From positions 124,001 through 188,000 of the forward strand of contig NZ_ARQE01000010.1 of assembly GCF_000382705.1 (NCBI RefSeq): a DNA stretch of 64,000 bases, read 5' to 3'. This DNA comes from Aureimonas ureilytica DSM 18598 = NBRC 106430 (GTDB lineage: Bacteria; Pseudomonadota; Alphaproteobacteria; Rhizobiales; Rhizobiaceae). The translations under genes and the position numbers were made by a program. The notes beneath the pieces are model-generated. The model did not search any database and was not told the origin of the DNA. It saw only the letters and a program-made list of their open reading frames with translations. Numbering within the stretch: position 1 is the first letter of the stretch; every line of letters begins with the position of its first letter. Shown here piece after piece: positions 1 through 8,766 of this stretch.

Positions 1-57
1 GAAGATGTCGGCGAGGTCCTGCCGCGCCTTGGGCGTTAATTGAACCTTAGGCGCCAT
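1..57 (-). CDS. parE: ParE-family toxin, N-terminal fragment (runs off window)
   Basis: Only the first 19 codons lie in the window, reading MAPKVQLTPKARQDLADIF on the minus strand. That is the usual start of RelE/ParE-superfamily toxins: a short beta strand, then the 'SPxARxDLxxI' first helix. The ATG lies 6 nt after the stop of the ParD-like gene, and the stop region itself (TGAGGAAGC) supplies a GAGGA ribosome binding site, so the two are translationally coupled as in known parDE operons. ParE toxins block DNA gyrase; that activity is inferred from family membership only, since the catalytic or binding C-terminal part is outside the window. Confidence 0.75.
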   Translation of the reverse strand, partial: MAPKVQLTPKARQDLADIF

Positions 58-63
58 GCTTCC

Positions 64-309
64 TCAAGCGCCATGCTCGGCGTTCAGCTCTCGCAGAAGC
101 TCATCGAAATCGAGATCGGTCGCAGGGCCGCTCTCGACGCCTTCGCGGATCGCCTCGCGCAGGGCCTGAAGCTTGGTTTCGCGCTCCTCCAGAAGCCGCA
201 GCCCGGCTCGCACGACTTCGCTGGCGGAGCCGTAACGGCCATCGCGAACCTGCTCGGCGATGAAATCCGAGAAATGGTCTCCCAGAACGATGGATGTATT
301 TCTGCTCAT
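64..309 (-). CDS. parD: ParD-family antitoxin
   Basis: An 81-residue protein beginning MSRNTSIVLGDHFSDFIAEQV, with 'GRYGSASEVVRAGLRLLEE' in the middle, the ribbon-helix-helix DNA-binding fold typical of ParD/CopG antitoxins, followed by an acidic, charged C-terminal tail that would wrap the toxin. I chose the ATG at 309 because a GGAGG lies 5 nt upstream; an in-frame ATG at 321 has no such site and would sit inside the operator. It is the first gene of a two-gene operon with parE. The RBS lies inside a perfect 12-bp inverted repeat (315-343), which fits autorepression by ParD or the ParDE complex. Confidence 0.88.
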   Translation of the reverse strand: MSRNTSIVLGDHFSDFIAEQVRDGRYGSASEVVRAGLRLLEERETKLQALREAIREGVESGPATDLDFDELLRELNAEHGA

Positions 310-314
310 GAGGG

Positions 315-343
315 CCTCCACTACCAGAATATGGTAGTGGAGG
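315..343. promoter_or_regulatory. Palindromic operator of the parDE operon
   Basis: CCTCCACTACCA (315-326) and TGGTAGTGGAGG (332-343) form a perfect 12-bp inverted repeat around a 5-nt spacer (GAATA). The arm nearest parD carries the GGAGG ribosome binding site, so protein binding or a folded mRNA leader would both shut off translation initiation. ParD proteins typically bind such palindromes; the assignment to ParD is inference from position. Confidence 0.7.
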
Positions 344-367
344 TGGATTAAGGAAGCAAGATCGGGC

Positions 368-1466
<1,099 letters not shown>

Positions 1467-1474
<8 letters not shown>

Positions 1475-2501
1475 GGGCCAGTTCCCCCTTCGCGGTGCCC
1501 TTGGCCGCGTCCACGAAGGCGCGCCAGCAGGCGGCCCGGCGCGGCCCGGCGCCCTCGCGCTCGACACGGTCGAGCGGCGGGCGTTCCGTGGTGCAGCGCT
1601 CCACGGCGAAGCCGCAGCGCGGATGGAAGGCGCAGCCCGACGGCGGCCGGATGAGATTGGGCGGCCGGCCGGGGATCGGATCGACGCCCAGCGTGTCGCG
1701 GTCGACGCGCGGGATCGAGCCGAGCAGCGCCGCCGTATAGGGATGGGCGGGCGCGGCGAAGACGTCGTCGACGCGCCCCTCCTCCACGATGCGGCCCGCA
1801 TACATGACGGCGATCCGGTCGGCGACGCCGGCCACGACGCCGAGATCGTGAGTGATGAGGACGAGCGCGGTCTTTTCACCCGTCAGCTCGGCGAAGAGCT
1901 CGAGGATCTGCGCCTGGATCGTGACGTCCAGCGCCGTGGTCGGCTCGTCGGCGACGATGACCTTCGGCCGGCAGAGAAGCGCCATGGCGATCACCACGCG
2001 CTGGCGCATGCCGCCCGACAGTTCGTGCGGATATTGCTCGATGCGCCGCTCCGCGTCGGGAATGCCGACGCGCTTCAGCATGGCGAGCGCCTCGGCCTCC
2101 GCCTCGCGCCGCCGCATCCCCTTGTGGACCTCCAGCGTCTCGGCGAGCTGGCGCTTGATCTTCAGCGTCGGGTTGAGCGCGGTCATGGGGTCCTGAAACA
2201 CCATGGCCATGTCGCGCCCGCGCACGCGGTCGAGATCGCGCGTGGAGAGCTTGAGGAGATCGGCGCCCTCCAGCCGCGCCTCGCCTTCCGTGCGTCCGTT
2301 CTTGGCGAGAAGCCCGAAGACGCCGTTGAAGGTCTGCGACTTGCCCGAGCCCGATTCGCCGACGATGGCGAGCGTTTCGCCCGCTTCCACCGAGAAGGAC
2401 AGATCGCTCACCGCCTGAACCTCGCCGTCGGGCGTGGCAAAGCGGATCGAATAGTTGGACAGGGACAGGACGGGTGTCGTCCGGTTGTCGGTCGTGGTCA
2501 T
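1467..2501 (-). CDS. oppD: Oligopeptide ABC transporter ATP-binding protein OppD
   Basis: A 344-residue ATPase of the Opp/Dpp family. Walker A reads GESGSGKSQ (about 48-56), with Gln in place of the usual Thr as seen in OppD proteins, followed by FQDPMTALNP, signature LSGGMRQR, Walker B IVADEPTTALD and H-loop LITHDLG. The C-terminal peptide-transporter extension (CAFHPRCGF) is present. It pairs with OppF as the asymmetric ATPase dimer of the importer. Its stop overlaps the oppF start by 8 nt and it starts 4 nt after oppC ends, so translation is coupled throughout. Confidence 0.94.
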
Positions 2502-2505
2502 GAGC

Positions 2506-3426
2506 TTACCGATCCTTCGGGTCGAAGGCGTCGCGCAGCCCGTCGCCGATGAAGGCGAGCGAGAGGAGAAGCGAGACGAGGACGCCGCCGGGGAAAAGAA
2601 GAAGCCAGGGCATGATCTCCAGCGTGTCCGCGCCTTCCGAGATCAGCGTGCCGAGCGAGGTGAGCGGCTCCTGAACGCCGAAGCCGAGATAGGACAGGAA
2701 GCTTTCCGTCGCGATGATCTCGGGAACCGTCAGCGTCGCGAAGATCACCACCGGCCCGACGAGGTTCGGCACGATATGACGGCGGATGATGGTGAAGGTC
2801 GAAACGCCCGAGGCGCGCGCGGCCTCGACGAATTCGCGCTCCTTCAGGGACAGCGTCTGCCCGCGCACGATGCGCGCCATGGTCAGCCATTCCAGAAGGC
2901 CGATCGCGGCAAAGAGCAGATAGACGTTGCGCCCGAAGATCACCATCAGGAGGATGACGAAGAGGATGTAGGGCAGCGCATACATGACATCGACGAAGCG
3001 CATCATGGCCGCATCGACGCGCCCGCCGACGAAGCCCGAGACCGCGCCGTAGAGAATGCCGACGAAGACCGAGACGGCGGTGGCGATGAGGGCCACGAGC
3101 AGCGACACGCGCGTGCCGTAGAGCGTGCGCGCCAGGAGATCGCGCCCGTTCTGGTCGGTGCCGAAATAGTGCATCGTCTCGAACGAGGGCGGGGCGCGGA
3201 AGGCGGCCCAGTCCGGCGTCTCGTAGTCGAAGGGCGTCAACCATGGGCCGACAACGGCCGCGATCACGATGAAAAGGAACACGGCGAGCGAGACCATCGC
3301 CGCCTTGTTGGAGCGGAAGCGCCGGAGCGCGTCGCGGGTCAGGGAGCGCGGCTTGCCCTGAAAGGCCTCCGCCTCGTGAACGACGAAGGGTTCGAGCGCC
3401 TCGCGCTTGTCGACATAAAGGGTCAT
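2506..3426 (-). CDS. oppC: Oligopeptide ABC transporter permease OppC
   Basis: A 306-residue inner-membrane permease with a cytoplasmic N-terminal arm, a first TM segment near residue 45, a periplasmic segment containing FGTDQNGRDLLAR, and five further TM segments. The EAA loop that contacts the ATPases reads EAARASGVSTFTIIRRHIVP. This is the standard OppC/DppC layout. I chose the ATG at 3426 because it overlaps the oppB stop in an ATGA junction, the classic coupling arrangement. It forms the translocation pore with OppB. Confidence 0.93.
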   Translation of the reverse strand: MTLYVDKREALEPFVVHEAEAFQGKPRSLTRDALRRFRSNKAAMVSLAVFLFIVIAAVVGPWLTPFDYETPDWAAFRAPPSFETMHYFGTDQNGRDLLARTLYGTRVSLLVALIATAVSVFVGILYGAVSGFVGGRVDAAMMRFVDVMYALPYILFVILLMVIFGRNVYLLFAAIGLLEWLTMARIVRGQTLSLKEREFVEAARASGVSTFTIIRRHIVPNLVGPVVIFATLTVPEIIATESFLSYLGFGVQEPLTSLGTLISEGADTLEIMPWLLLFPGGVLVSLLLSLAFIGDGLRDAFDPKDR

Positions 3427-4346
3427 CGCGCGCGCACCCTCGGGTCGAGCCAGGCATAGGCCAGATCGACGATGAGATTCAAAATCACGATCAGCAGCAT
3501 GTAGAAGACGACCGTTCCCAGAACCATGCCGTAGTCGCGGTTCAGGGCGGCCTGGATGAAGTAGCGGCCGAGGCCGGGAATGCCGAAGACCTGCTCCACG
3601 ACGATCGAGCCGGTGAGAAGGTAGCCGGCGGCCGGGCCAAGATAGGAGATCACCGGGGTCAGCGCCGGCTTGATCGCATGGCGCAGGACGAGAAGGCGCG
3701 CGCCGACGCCCTTGGCGCGCGCGGTGCGGATATAGTTGGAGTTCAGGACCTCGATCATCGAGCCGCGCATGAGGCGCGAGATGCGGCCCGCATGGGGAAA
3801 GGCGAGCACGAAGACCGGCAGGACGAGATGCGGCCAGGACCCGTCGCCCCAGCCGCCCACCGGCAGCCAGCCGAGCTTGACGCCGAACACGAGCTGCAGG
3901 ATCGGCGCGACCAGGAAGTTCGGCACGACGACGCCGATCATGATCACGGCGGCGATCAGATAGTCCGCCCCCTTGTTCTGGTAAAGCGCGCCGTAGATGC
4001 CGGCGGCCAGCCCCACCACCACGGCGACCACGAAGGCCGAGCCGCCGAGGATCAGCGTATAGGGCAGGCCGATGGCGATCTGCTGGCCGACCGAGAAGTC
4101 CTTGGTGACGAAGGACGGCCCGAGATCGCCCTGCAGGAGCCCGCCGAGATACAGGAGGTATTGCTGCACGAGCGGCAGGTCGAGATTGTAGTGGGCGCGC
4201 AGATTGGCCAGGATTTCCGGCGGCAGCGCGCGTTCCTGGTCGAACGGGCCGCCTGGCGCCAGTCGCAGAATGAAGAAGCAGGCGGTGACCGCGATCAGCA
4301 CCACCGGGATCGCCGTCAGGAGACGACGAAGGGCGAAGGACAGCAT
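3423..4346 (-). CDS. oppB: Oligopeptide ABC transporter permease OppB
   Basis: A 307-residue permease starting MLSFALRRLLTAIPVVLIAV, the typical OppB/DppB N-terminal TM segment, then the conserved periplasmic motif LAPGGPFDQERALPPEI and a C-terminal pore domain with EAA loop TARAKGVGARLLVLRHAIKP. It makes the peptide channel with OppC. It is separated from oppA by 284 nt containing a stem-loop, an arrangement that often lowers permease expression relative to the binding protein. Confidence 0.94.
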   Translation of the reverse strand: MLSFALRRLLTAIPVVLIAVTACFFILRLAPGGPFDQERALPPEILANLRAHYNLDLPLVQQYLLYLGGLLQGDLGPSFVTKDFSVGQQIAIGLPYTLILGGSAFVVAVVVGLAAGIYGALYQNKGADYLIAAVIMIGVVVPNFLVAPILQLVFGVKLGWLPVGGWGDGSWPHLVLPVFVLAFPHAGRISRLMRGSMIEVLNSNYIRTARAKGVGARLLVLRHAIKPALTPVISYLGPAAGYLLTGSIVVEQVFGIPGLGRYFIQAALNRDYGMVLGTVVFYMLLIVILNLIVDLAYAWLDPRVRAR

Positions 4347-4630
4347 CGCTCAAGTGTTCCAAAAGGGCATCGGCCTCGGGCGCGGAACGGCATGTCCCGC
4401 GCGGCCGGATGCGTCGATACGAAAAGGGTCGAACAAGGAAGGGCGTCGTCGCTCGGCCCGGAAGGACGGGCGACCGGACGCGAGGCAGGCGAAGGGCCTT
4501 GCCTCGTAAGGGGCGCCGCTCGGGGCGGCCGCGACATGCGACGGCCAGCGGCGAAGGCCGCGCCAGGCTCGAAGCCGGCGCGGCGAAAGGTCAGGAGGGC
4601 GGCGCTCGATCCGCCCTCTCAGGGTTGCCC
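4347..4630. other. Intergenic spacer oppA-oppB
   Basis: 284 nt, very GC-rich, with no convincing coding frame. The only structure I can support is the hairpin at 4595-4618 close to the oppA stop. Confidence 0.6.
4595..4618 (-). terminator. Stem-loop downstream of oppA
   Basis: GAGGGCGG (4595-4602) and CCGCCCTC (4611-4618) form a perfect 8-bp stem with an 8-nt loop, 13 nt after the oppA stop. There is no U-run, so it more likely acts as a 3'-end stabiliser or partial attenuator between the abundant binding protein and the permease genes than as a full terminator. Confidence 0.5.
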
Positions 4631-6217
4631 TTACTCGGCCTTGGTCAGCCAGCGCGTGCGGTGAATGTCCTTCACATTGTCCTCGTAGCCCGAAATCTTC
4701 GGCGAAACGACGCTCTTGGTGACGTAGTAGTAGATCGGGATGGCCGCGGAATCGTTCAGCGCGATCGTCTCGGCCTGCTTCAGGAGATCGGCGCGGGCCT
4801 TGAGGTCCTGCGTCGCCTGAGCCTCCGTCAGGAGCTTGTCGTAGTCCGCGTTCTTCCAGCGGCCGTAGTTCATCTCGATCCCGCCCTTGAGAAGGTCGAG
4901 GAAGTTGGAGGGATCGTCATAGTCGGCCAGCCAGCCGGCGCGGCCGACCTGGAACTCGCCGGCGCGAAGGTCGGCATAGTGGACCTTCACCTCGCTGTTG
5001 ACGAGCTCGACCTCGACGCCGAGCGGCTTCCACATCGAGGCAATGGCGACGGCGACGCGCTTGTGGTTCTCGTCGGTGTTGTAGCGAAGCTGCAGCTTCA
5101 GCGGGTTGGAGGCCGAATAGCCCTCCGCTTCCAGAAGCTTCTTGGCTTCCGCGATCTTCTGGCCCTGCGGCAGGTCCTTCCAATCGACGGTGGCCGGGCC
5201 GCCCTCGTAATTGGCGATGCCGGGCGGCACCCAGCTATAGGCGGGCAGTTCGCCGGTGCCCAGGATCTGCGGGCCGATCGCCTCGCGGACGACCGCCATG
5301 GACAGCGCCTTGCGCACATTGGCCTTGTCGAGCGGCGGCTTGGAGCTGTTCAGAACGTAGTAGTAGAGGCCGGCGAAGGGCGTCACATGCGCCTGACCCG
5401 GCATGTTCTCCTGCAGCCACTTGTACTGGTCGGCCGGGAACTGGGTGAGAATGTCGAACTCGCCGGCGCGGTAGCGGCGCAGCGCCGCCGGAATGTCCTC
5501 CAGCGTGAAGAACTTGGTGCCGTCGATCTTCAGCGAGCCGGTATCATACCAGTTCTCGTTCTTGGCGGTCAGCACATGGCTGCCCGGCACCCATTCCACC
5601 GGCTTGTAGGGGCCGTTGGTGACGATATTGCCGATCTGCACCCAGGCGTCGCCCTTGGCCTTCACGACATGCTCGGGCAGCGGATAGGCGGTGTAGTGGG
5701 TGAGCGCGCCCAAATAGAAGGGCGTCGGGTGCTCCAGCGTGATCTCGACGGTCTTGTCGTCCAGCGCCTTGATGCCGAGCTGATCCATGTCGGCCAGCTT
5801 GCCCGTGTTGATCGCCTCGGCGTTCTTCATCGGGTACTGGAGATAGGCGTATTGCGCGGGCTGCTTGGGGTCCATCAGGCGGCGGAAGGCGAACACGAAG
5901 TCCGACGCCTTGACCGGCTCGCCGTCCGACCACTTGACGCCGTCGCGCAGCTTGAACGTGTAGACGAGGCCGTCGTCCGAGATGGTCCAGCTTTCCGCCA
6001 TGCCGGGGATCGGATGCGCCTGCGCGTCTTCCGTCACCAATCCTTCGAAAATGTCGCCGGACACGCGGTTTTCCCAGTCGCCCGACAGGCGCTGCGGGTC
6101 GAGCGAGGTGACGTCGCCGCCATTGTGCAGGTTCAAGGTGGCCGCGTCGGCCGCGCCGACGGCCATGAGGGCGGCGATGGACGCGGCGCCGAGCAAGGTG
6201 CGGAAGTGGAACGTCAA
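4631..6217 (-). CDS. oppA: Periplasmic oligopeptide-binding protein OppA
   Basis: A family 5 extracellular solute-binding protein, 528 residues with the start chosen here. Sequence after a Sec signal peptide (ending GAADA) reads LNLHNGGDVTSLDPQRLSGD, then GLVYTFKLRDGVKWSDGEPV and later conserved SBP_bac_5 segments. It captures peptides in the periplasm and delivers them to OppBC. I prefer the TTG at 6217 (MTFHFRTLLGAASIAAL) because GAGGAG lies upstream and it gives a clean signal peptide; an in-frame ATG at 6274 would add 19 residues before the signal sequence and has a weak RBS. First gene of the opp operon; a palindrome lies 70 nt upstream. Confidence 0.93.
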   Translation of the reverse strand: MTFHFRTLLGAASIAALMAVGAADAATLNLHNGGDVTSLDPQRLSGDWENRVSGDIFEGLVTEDAQAHPIPGMAESWTISDDGLVYTFKLRDGVKWSDGEPVKASDFVFAFRRLMDPKQPAQYAYLQYPMKNAEAINTGKLADMDQLGIKALDDKTVEITLEHPTPFYLGALTHYTAYPLPEHVVKAKGDAWVQIGNIVTNGPYKPVEWVPGSHVLTAKNENWYDTGSLKIDGTKFFTLEDIPAALRRYRAGEFDILTQFPADQYKWLQENMPGQAHVTPFAGLYYYVLNSSKPPLDKANVRKALSMAVVREAIGPQILGTGELPAYSWVPPGIANYEGGPATVDWKDLPQGQKIAEAKKLLEAEGYSASNPLKLQLRYNTDENHKRVAVAIASMWKPLGVEVELVNSEVKVHYADLRAGEFQVGRAGWLADYDDPSNFLDLLKGGIEMNYGRWKNADYDKLLTEAQATQDLKARADLLKQAETIALNDSAAIPIYYYVTKSVVSPKISGYEDNVKDIHRTRWLTKAE

Positions 6218-6287
6218 AGGAGAGACTCCTCGAATGGGGGCAGGCCGCTGGCCCGGAAGCGCGTCTTCAAACATACCCGCTATCGGT

Positions 6288-6325
6288 TTGTCCAGATGGA
6301 CAATGATTACAAATTAGTCTGTCAA
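6288..6325 (-). promoter_or_regulatory. Putative oppA promoter with operator palindrome
   Basis: On the minus strand a perfect -35 hexamer TTGACA (6325-6320) is followed 16 nt later by the perfect palindrome TTGTCCA-TC-TGGACAA (6303-6288). The palindrome therefore covers the place where a -10 element should be, which fits a repressor site. No good -10 match is visible, so the promoter call is tentative; the palindrome itself is exact. Confidence 0.5.
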
Positions 6326-6489
6326 CAACGCTGACCTATTTCCGGGCAGCATATTATAAGATGCTCGTACGGTAAGGCAATTCGACCTTCCGTTGACGCA
6401 AGCTGCCGGAAACGGACCGTCGCACCCACTCTCGAGCGCAACTCCCTCCTTCCTCCGCGCATTGCCGTCTCGCGACAGGAGAGCCTTTC

Positions 6490-7221
6490 ATGAGCGACAC
6501 GTTCGACCTTTACTATTGGCCGCAGATCCAGGGGCGGGGCGAGTTTCCGCGCCTCGTCCTGGAGGCCGCCGGGGCGCCCTATCGCGACGTCGCGCGATTG
6601 AGCGAGGCCGAGGGCGGCGGCATCGAGGCCATGATGAAGCGCATGGAAGAGGCCGCGCATCCGCCCTTCGCCCCGCCCTTTCTGGTGCAGGACGGGGGGC
6701 TCGTGTCGCAGGCGGCGGAGATTTCGGCCTATCTCGGCGAGCGCCTCGGATTGGCGCCGGAGACGGAGGCCGAGCGGCTTTTTGCCCGGTCCGTCGCGCT
6801 CACCACGGCCGATCTCGTGGCCGAGGCGCATGACACGCATCACCCGGTCGGCACCAGCCTTTACTACGAGGACCAGCGCGAGGAAGCCGTGCGCCGGGCC
6901 GGCGAATTCCGCGCGCAGCGGATGCCGAAATTCCTCGGCTGGTACGAGCGCGTCGCGACCACCAATCCGGCGCGGTCGGGCTGGCTCGTGGGGCCGGCGA
7001 TGACCTATGCCGATCTCGGCCTGTTTCAGGTCGTGGAAGGTCTGCGCTACGCCTTCCCGCGCCGCATGGCGGCGATCGAGGGGCGCTACCGGCTCGCCAT
7101 CGCCATCCGCGACCGCGTGGCCGAGCATCCCGCCCTGGCCCGCTATCTCGCAAGCCCGCGCCGCATTCCCTTCAACGAGGACGGCATCTTCCGCCGCTAC
7201 CCGGAACTCGACGGGGATTGA
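6490..7221 (+). CDS. Glutathione S-transferase family protein
   Basis: A 243-residue protein starting MSDTFDLYYWPQIQGRGEFPRLVLEAAG, the thioredoxin-like N-terminal domain of cytosolic GSTs with a Tyr/Trp-rich first strand and the PPFLVQDGGLVSQAAEISAYL glutathione-binding segment (cis-Pro, then the Gln-Ser-like pair). The C-terminal all-helical domain contains MTYADLGLFQVVEGL, the conserved Asp N-cap motif. It resembles sigma-like GSTs. It would conjugate or reduce substrates with glutathione in the cytosol; the substrate is unknown. A good RBS (GGAG) lies 8 nt before the ATG. Single gene, divergent from opp and convergent with the transglycosylase gene. Confidence 0.85.
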   Translation: MSDTFDLYYWPQIQGRGEFPRLVLEAAGAPYRDVARLSEAEGGGIEAMMKRMEEAAHPPFAPPFLVQDGGLVSQAAEISAYLGERLGLAPETEAERLFARSVALTTADLVAEAHDTHHPVGTSLYYEDQREEAVRRAGEFRAQRMPKFLGWYERVATTNPARSGWLVGPAMTYADLGLFQVVEGLRYAFPRRMAAIEGRYRLAIAIRDRVAEHPALARYLASPRRIPFNEDGIFRRYPELDGD

Positions 7222-7239
7222 GCGGGCGGAGGGGACGAG

Positions 7240-7276
7240 CCGGGCCGATCGCGGAAGAAAGCCGCGATCGGCCCGG
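7240..7276. terminator. Bidirectional stem-loop between GST and transglycosylase genes
   Basis: A perfect 15-bp stem (7240-7254 with 7262-7276) and 7-nt loop AAGAAAG sit between two convergent genes. There is no U-tract on either side, but the stability and position fit a shared transcription end. Confidence 0.65.
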
Positions 7277-7290
7277 ACGTCAGAGGGAGC

Positions 7291-8109
7291 TCAGTTCGCG
7301 AGCTTGGTGGCGAAGAGCGCGAGGCCCTGCTGGTAGACGGTCGCCCGGTTCCAGTCGACGAGACGGGCGAAGTTCGGCTCGCCGGGATTGTAGCCCGCGC
7401 CCGGAACCCAGCCGTGCTGCTTCAGGAAGTTGGCGGTGGAGGCCAGAACGTCCGCCTTGGAGCGGATGAGGTCGCGGCGGCCGTCGCCGTCGAAATCCAC
7501 GGCGTAGCGCAGGTAGTTCTTGGCGAGGAACTGCGTCTGGCCGATCTCGCCGGCCCAGGCGCCCTTCATATCGGACGCCTTCTTGTCGCCGCGCTCGACG
7601 ATCTGCAGCGCGGCCAGGAGTTCCTCGGTGAAGAAGTCCGAACGGCGGCAGTCGTAGGACAGGGTCGCCAGCGAGCGGAAAATGTTCATGTTGCCGGAAT
7701 TGGCGCCGAAGCCGGTTTCCATGCCCCAGATCGCGACGAGGATTTCCTTCTGGACGCCGTAGCGCTGCTCGATCCGGTTCAGGAGGTCGCGGTTCTGCGC
7801 GATGATGCCCTTGCCCTTCTTGACGAAGGAGGCCGGCGCGCGGCGCTCCATGAAGGCGTCGAGCGAGAGCTTGAAGCTCTTCTGGTTGCGGTCGAGGCCG
7901 ATGACCTTGGCATCATAGGTGACGCCGCCGAGCGCGGTCTGCAGCGTGTTCTGCGAGATGCCCTGAGCGGCGGCCTGCCGCTTGAAGCTTTCGAGCCAGG
8001 TCGGAAAACCGCCGGGGCCGTTGCCGCAGGCCTGCGCGAAGGCGGGCGAGGCCGCAAGAAGAACGGCGGCGCCGAGAGCGGCGGCTTTCAGAGTGTGGAG
8101 GACGCGCAA
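7291..8109 (-). CDS. Lytic murein transglycosylase (MltB-like, SLT_2)
   Basis: A 272-residue periplasmic enzyme. After a signal peptide (LKAAALGAAVLLAASPAFA) it shows the MltB fold: FPTWLESFKRQAAAQGIS near the start, the catalytic Glu in IWGMETGFGANSG, and GEIGQTQFLAKNYLRYAVDFDGDGRRDL. It cleaves peptidoglycan between MurNAc and GlcNAc with formation of anhydro-MurNAc. It lacks the C-terminal peptidoglycan-binding domain of longer relatives. I chose TTG at 8109 (MRVLHTLK) with AAGGGA upstream; an in-frame ATG at 8223 would add 38 residues ahead of the signal peptide and has no RBS. Confidence 0.88.
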   Translation of the reverse strand: MRVLHTLKAAALGAAVLLAASPAFAQACGNGPGGFPTWLESFKRQAAAQGISQNTLQTALGGVTYDAKVIGLDRNQKSFKLSLDAFMERRAPASFVKKGKGIIAQNRDLLNRIEQRYGVQKEILVAIWGMETGFGANSGNMNIFRSLATLSYDCRRSDFFTEELLAALQIVERGDKKASDMKGAWAGEIGQTQFLAKNYLRYAVDFDGDGRRDLIRSKADVLASTANFLKQHGWVPGAGYNPGEPNFARLVDWNRATVYQQGLALFATKLAN

Positions 8110-8346
8110 GAAGCTGTTCCCTTTTCCAGTGTTCGTCCGCAAGGCCCGGGTGAGACAGCCGCGCGCCGGGAGGAAGGCGGCGACGCCTCGCGGACCGTCA
8201 TGAGGTGGCTTCATAGAGGACATAGAAAGGTTTGCGTAGGGTTACGAAAGCCTTGACCGATCTCACGATGTCGCGAGGCCCTTTCGCTTGGGCTTGGCGG
8301 CCGGCTCCCCTATCTTCGGGCGCGAATCGCTGGAGACAACCCCACC

Positions 8347-8664
8347 ATGTTCATCGCCATGAACCGCTTCAAGGTCATCAAGGACGCGGCCGAGGATTTC
8401 GAGACGCTCTGGAAGAACCGCGAGTCGCATCTCGCCGGGATGCCCGGCTTCGTGGAATTTCACATGCTGCGCGGGCCGGAGCGCGAGGATCACCAGCTCT
8501 ATTCCTCGCACACGGTCTGGGCGAGCCGCGAGGATTTCGAGGCCTGGACGCGCTCCGACGCCTTTCGCGCCTCGCATCGCGGCGCCGGCGGCACCAAGCC
8601 GCTCTACCTCGGCCATCCCGAATTCGAGGGTTTCGACGTCATTCAGACGATCTCGCGCGACTGA
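8347..8664 (+). CDS. IsdG-family heme-degrading monooxygenase
   Basis: A 105-residue single-domain ABM protein starting MFIAMNRFKVIKDAAEDFE. The residues that define heme-degrading IsdG proteins, Asn6, Trp67 (in FEAWTRSDAF) and His77 (in ASHRG), are all present at the same spacing as in the staphylococcal enzymes, which argues for heme cleavage and iron release over a generic antibiotic-biosynthesis monooxygenase. It would act as a cytosolic dimer. No heme importer is adjacent; the transglycosylase is divergent and a drug exporter follows. RBS is weak (GGAGACAACCCC). Confidence 0.82.
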   Translation: MFIAMNRFKVIKDAAEDFETLWKNRESHLAGMPGFVEFHMLRGPEREDHQLYSSHTVWASREDFEAWTRSDAFRASHRGAGGTKPLYLGHPEFEGFDVIQTISRD

Positions 8665-8766
8665 CGCCGCCGGGGAAGGCTGGCACTATCCCTATGGCTG
8701 ACTTAGTTTGAGCATGCTCCCGGCCGCGCCTTCCGCGACCGGCCGGACGCCTTCTCGGATTTTTCC

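Noticed and set aside
3436-4362. Extended N-terminal frame in front of OppC inside oppB
   Set aside because: The sequence before MTLYVDKREAL is an out-of-frame reading of oppB; the ATGA junction at 3423-3426 gives the natural OppC start.
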